Source: Kribbella pratensis
GTDB taxonomy: Bacteria > Actinomycetota > Actinomycetes > Propionibacteriales > Kribbellaceae
DNA: 64,000 nucleotides
NCBI RefSeq assembly: GCF_004365355.1
Contig: NZ_SODP01000001.1
Location: 1,247,473 to 1,311,472, forward strand
Reading direction: 5' to 3'
Below are positions 61,065-64,000 of the stretch, one piece after another. Each line of letters begins with the position of its first letter. Position 1 is the stretch's first letter. The notes under the pieces were generated by a model. The model saw only the letters and a list, made by a program, of their open reading frames with translations, searched no databases and was not told the DNA's origin. The position numbers and the translations under genes were made by a program.

Positions 61065-61898
61065 ATGAAGTACGTGATGGTGGAGTACGCCGGGCGCGAG
61101 GTGCCCGGCGTACTCGACGGGGAGTCCGTCCTGTTGCTATCGGCAACCGACCTGACCGAGGTGATCTCTGGTGAGGCGTCGGTGGTCGAGAAGATTCCTT
61201 ATGACGAAGGGATCCTGCGCGCGCCGCTGCGGCGGTTCCGGCGGGACATCCTGTGCACCGGGTGGAACTACTGGGACCACTTCGAGGAGAGCAAGGGCAA
61301 GCGCGAGGGTCAGGACGTCGACCGGCCCGAGCACCCGACGTTCTTCACCAAGGGCCCGGACGTGGTGATCGGTCCGTACGACGACATCGCCTGGGATCCG
61401 GCGATCTCTGCCAAGTGGGACTACGAGGCCGAGGTCGCGCTGGTGATCGGCAAGACCGGCAAGAACATCGCTGTCGCCGACGCACTGGACCACGTCTGGG
61501 GCTACACGCTGGCCAACGACGTGTCGCAGCGCGACCTGCAGCGTGCGCACGGCGGCCAGTGGCTGAAGGGCAAGAGCATCGACAACACCATGCCGCTGGG
61601 TCCATGGATCGTGACCGCCGACGAGGTGGGCGACCCGCAGGACATCCACCTGCAGTGCATGGTGAACGGCGAGGTACGCCAGGACGCGTCCACGCGGCAG
61701 ATGGCGTACGACGTCGCCACAGTGATCAGTGAGCTCTCGTTCGGTATGACGCTGCGCCCGGGCGACCTGCTGCTGACCGGTACGCCGGCCGGCATCGGCA
61801 ACGCCCGCGATCCGCAGGTGTTCCTCAAGGACGGCGACGTGGTCGTCACCCGCTCCGACAAACTCGGCGAGCTGCGCAACAGAGTGACACGCGCATGA
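61065..61898 (+). CDS. Fumarylacetoacetate hydrolase-family protein
   Basis: Mg2+-dependent C-C bond hydrolase, decarboxylase or isomerase, 277 residues. DYEAEVALVIGKTGKNI holds the metal Glu pair, YTLANDVSQRDLQ the metal Asp, and KSIDNTMPLGPWIVT and TGTPAGIG are family motifs. An N-terminal FAH_N-like strand segment covers about residues 1-60. Such enzymes act late in aromatic ring-cleavage pathways. ATG 61065 is favoured by conserved KYVMVEYAG; the stop overlaps the GntR start (ATGA). Confidence 0.92.
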   Translation: MKYVMVEYAGREVPGVLDGESVLLLSATDLTEVISGEASVVEKIPYDEGILRAPLRRFRRDILCTGWNYWDHFEESKGKREGQDVDRPEHPTFFTKGPDVVIGPYDDIAWDPAISAKWDYEAEVALVIGKTGKNIAVADALDHVWGYTLANDVSQRDLQRAHGGQWLKGKSIDNTMPLGPWIVTADEVGDPQDIHLQCMVNGEVRQDASTRQMAYDVATVISELSFGMTLRPGDLLLTGTPAGIGNARDPQVFLKDGDVVVTRSDKLGELRNRVTRA

Positions 61899-62593
61899 AC
61901 GGGCCTCTGGAACTGCTGCCAGGTGGCGGCAAGAGCGGTCGTCGTACCCTCGCCGAGCACGCGGCTGCCGAGCTTCACCAGCTGATCCTGTCCGGCGAGC
62001 TGCCGAGCGGTACGCCGTTGCGGCTCGTGGAGCTGGCCAGCCGGCTCGAGATGAGTCAGATGCCTGTGCGCGAGGGACTCCGTCGGCTGGAGGCGCTCGG
62101 GCTGGTCGAGATCATCCCGCACCGCGGCGCGTGGGTGCGCGACCTGTCATTGTCCGATCTGCGCGACACGCATGAGACCAGGCTGGCTCTGGAGAGTCTC
62201 GCCGTACGGGCGGCTGCGGCGCGGTTCACCGAGGACGACCTGACGAAGGCAGCGGCCGCACTGGCCGAGCATCTCCGTCTCTCGCGGGCGGAGGACTCCG
62301 CGGGCGCCCGCGACGCCCATGCGGACTTCCACTTCGCGATCTACCGGGCGAGCGGTTCACAGTGGTTGCCGCGAGCAATTGAGCCGGTGTGGCAGAACAG
62401 TGAGCGCTACCGGTTCGGGAGCCGGCAGACGGCGTTCCTGATCGAGAAGAGCCGGCAAGAACATCAGGCGATCCTGGACGCGTGCGTCGCGCAGGACCCT
62501 GATGCGGCCGAGCTGGCGCTGCGCAGTCACCTGGCCGGCGCGTTCCAGCGGATCACCGAGACGATGACGTCGAAGCAGAAGGAGACGTCATGA
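61895..62593 (+). CDS. GntR-family regulator with FCD domain
   Basis: Transcription regulator, 232 residues, probably a repressor released by a pathway metabolite. The winged HTH covers about 20-85: ELHQLILSGELPSGTPLR, LASRLEMSQMPVREGLRRLE and LVEIIPHRGAWVRDLS. The FCD sensor domain has metal-ligand-type residues in HADFHFAIYRASGS and HQAILDACVAQD. It sits inside the operon it probably controls, coupled to both neighbours by ATGA overlaps. The inverted repeat at 56909 is its likely site. Confidence 0.94.
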   Translation: MNGPLELLPGGGKSGRRTLAEHAAAELHQLILSGELPSGTPLRLVELASRLEMSQMPVREGLRRLEALGLVEIIPHRGAWVRDLSLSDLRDTHETRLALESLAVRAAAARFTEDDLTKAAAALAEHLRLSRAEDSAGARDAHADFHFAIYRASGSQWLPRAIEPVWQNSERYRFGSRQTAFLIEKSRQEHQAILDACVAQDPDAAELALRSHLAGAFQRITETMTSKQKETS

Positions 62594-63324
62594 AGGCGAG
62601 CTTCGATGCGACCGGTGAGGTCGTGGTGATCACAGGCGGCGCGCGCGGCATCGGTGCGGCGCTGGCACAGGCAGTCAACGCCGCCGGCGGTACTGCGGTC
62701 GTCTTCGACGTCACGCCGCCGGCTGACGGTGTCGAGTACGTCGAGGTCGACGTAGCGGACCGGTCCGCCGTACAGGCTGCGGTCGCCAGTGTGCTGGAGC
62801 GGCACGGGCGGATCGACGGTCTGGTCGCCGGTGCGGCCGTGCAGCCCCGGTCGACCGTGCTGGAGATGGATGCGGCCGAGTGGACCCGCACGCTGCAGGT
62901 GAACCTCGACGGTGTGGTGTGGGCGTGTCAGGCCGTCGTACCGCAGATGGTGGAGCGGCAGTCCGGCTCGGTGGTGGTGTTCACGTCGGGGCTGGCGTCG
63001 ACCGGGTACGCAGGCGCATCGGCGTACGCCGCGAGCAAGGCCGCGCTGGTGGCGTTCGCCAAGTCGCTGGCGGTCGAGGTGGCCGGCGACCGGGTCCGGG
63101 TGAACGTGGTCGCGCCAGGGGTGATCGACACCGACCAGTTCCGTACTGCGAACGGCGGTGCGGACCGGGAGCACTGGCACGACACCATAGGCATCGGCGA
63201 CCCCGACGATGTTGTCGGGCCGTTGCTGTTCCTCCTGTCCGACGCGGCCGCGATGACCGGGTCGGTGCTGGCCCGGGAACGTGCCTTTGCCAAGCTCACG
63301 AGCTTCATGAGTTCCACGGAGTGA
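62590..63324 (+). CDS. Short-chain dehydrogenase/reductase
   Basis: NAD(P)(H)-dependent oxidoreductase, 244 residues. VVITGGARGIGAALA is the cofactor loop, FDVT suggests NAD preference, VAGAAVQ replaces NNAG, and the catalytic Ser and Tyr-x-x-x-Lys are in VVFTSGLAS and SAYAASKAAL. The substrate may be an alcohol or diol intermediate of the pathway. It overlaps the GntR stop by 4 bases. Confidence 0.94.
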   Translation: MKASFDATGEVVVITGGARGIGAALAQAVNAAGGTAVVFDVTPPADGVEYVEVDVADRSAVQAAVASVLERHGRIDGLVAGAAVQPRSTVLEMDAAEWTRTLQVNLDGVVWACQAVVPQMVERQSGSVVVFTSGLASTGYAGASAYAASKAALVAFAKSLAVEVAGDRVRVNVVAPGVIDTDQFRTANGGADREHWHDTIGIGDPDDVVGPLLFLLSDAAAMTGSVLARERAFAKLTSFMSSTE

Positions 63325-63328
63325 CAAG

Positions 63329-64000
63329 TTGACTGAACAGCTGCCCGTTGTCGTGGTCGGCGCCGGACCCATCGGTCTGACCGCGGCCCTCGGCCTGGAG
63401 CACTACGGGATCCCGTACGTGCTGCTGGAGGAGGACGCCACGCTCTCCTCCGACACCAAGGCCGGTACGACGCTCAGCCGGACGCTGGAGATCTGGAACC
63501 GGTACGGCGCGGTGGACCGCATCCTCGGCGCTGCGCTGCGGATCGACGAGATCGGTGACATCGACCGGGCCACCAACACGCCCCGGGCCTCGGTGCAGTT
63601 GGCCGAGCTGGCGAACGACACGCAGTTCCCGTTCGTCATCAACCTGCCGCAGCAGAAGATGGAGCCGCTGCTCGCGGCGGCCCTGTCCACGCCGGTGCGG
63701 ACGCAGCACCGGATGACGTCGTTCGAAGTACGTGACGACCGCGTGGTGCTGCAGGTGGAGACACCGGACGGTCCGCAGGAGCTGGAGGCGTCGTACCTGC
63801 TGGCCTGTGACGGCGGGCGTTCGCGGATCCGCGATGCGCTCGGCGTGAAGGTGGTGGGGGAGACCCTGCCGGAGCGGTACATGTTGATCGACGTCGTCGT
63901 GGACCTGGACGTCGACAACGCCAGGGACTACCCGTACCTCGCGTACTTCGCGGACAAGTCCGAGTGGATGGTGCTGATCCGGCAGCCCGACAACTGGCGC
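63329..64000 (+). CDS. FAD-dependent aromatic hydroxylase, 5' part (TTG start)
   Basis: N-terminal 224 residues of a flavoprotein monooxygenase of the PheA/MhpA/UbiH family, cut by the window edge. VVVVGAGPIGLTAALGLEHY is the FAD dinucleotide loop, and LLACDGGRSRIRDALGV is the second FAD motif (DG). TTG 63329 follows GGAG at 63317-63320 with eight bases spacing; no ATG or GTG in this frame fits. It lies 4 bases after the SDR stop and is the probable ring-hydroxylating step of the operon. Confidence 0.88.
   Translation, partial: MTEQLPVVVVGAGPIGLTAALGLEHYGIPYVLLEEDATLSSDTKAGTTLSRTLEIWNRYGAVDRILGAALRIDEIGDIDRATNTPRASVQLAELANDTQFPFVINLPQQKMEPLLAAALSTPVRTQHRMTSFEVRDDRVVLQVETPDGPQELEASYLLACDGGRSRIRDALGVKVVGETLPERYMLIDVVVDLDVDNARDYPYLAYFADKSEWMVLIRQPDNWR

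Overview
The window is about 70% G+C with dense, often overlapping genes. Many start codons lie about 7 bases after a TANNNT -10 box, the leaderless pattern common in Actinomycetota. The backbone polA - rpsA - coaE - uvrB keeps its order as in mycobacteria and related actinobacteria. PolA has a Tyr in the O-helix and no visible 3'-5' exonuclease motifs. Together with an aerobic (CobN-type) cobalamin pathway and LplABC-type sugar transport, this suggests a soil actinomycete, possibly Kribbella or another Propionibacteriales member. That genus guess comes from overall gene content and is not proven.

Layout: 0-4.4 kb has a GNAT acetyltransferase, a hotdog thioesterase, polA and a NUDIX hydrolase. 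4.6-8.3 kb is an oligosaccharide ABC transporter operon with a LacI-type operator upstream. 8.35-14.1 kb is a cell-envelope polysaccharide cluster: flippase, AftD-like arabinofuranosyltransferase, acyltransferase 3 and methyltransferase. An APH-type kinase, rpsA, a conserved hypothetical and coaE follow. 18.4-22.4 kb is the least explained part. It holds a zinc-ribbon PrsW-like membrane protein followed by three tandem single-pass proteins that look like diverged paralogues. Then come uvrB, a nitrilase, a VOC protein, a YjbR protein, and a TerC transporter behind a yybP-ykoY (Mn2+) riboswitch. 27.9-30.6 kb is a three-gene murein-peptide recycling operon.

30.7-48.7 kb carries much of late cobalamin synthesis: cobD, cobN and a ChlI/ChlD-type chelatase subunit, cobO, cobB, and a CobE-BluB fusion. 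Both chelatase halves sit behind their own cobalamin riboswitches, about 8 kb apart, so chelatase expression is probably co-controlled by B12. Between them are surE, a small membrane protein and a large LuxR regulator.

48.7-56.6 kb has a LURP-one-like protein, a LolA-like secreted protein, an ABC exporter, an RlmA-type methyltransferase, a divergent azoreductase/MarR pair and a NarL-type two-component system. From 57 kb to the right edge is one tightly coupled catabolic operon: NMT1-type ABC importer, Ldh2-family dehydrogenase, RidA-like, FAH-family, GntR, SDR and a FAD hydroxylase cut by the window edge. A perfect 9-bp inverted repeat lies just before its first gene, a likely operator for the GntR protein.

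No transposase, integrase, CRISPR array, rRNA or tRNA was recognised. Several short tandem repeats sit between genes or in linkers.
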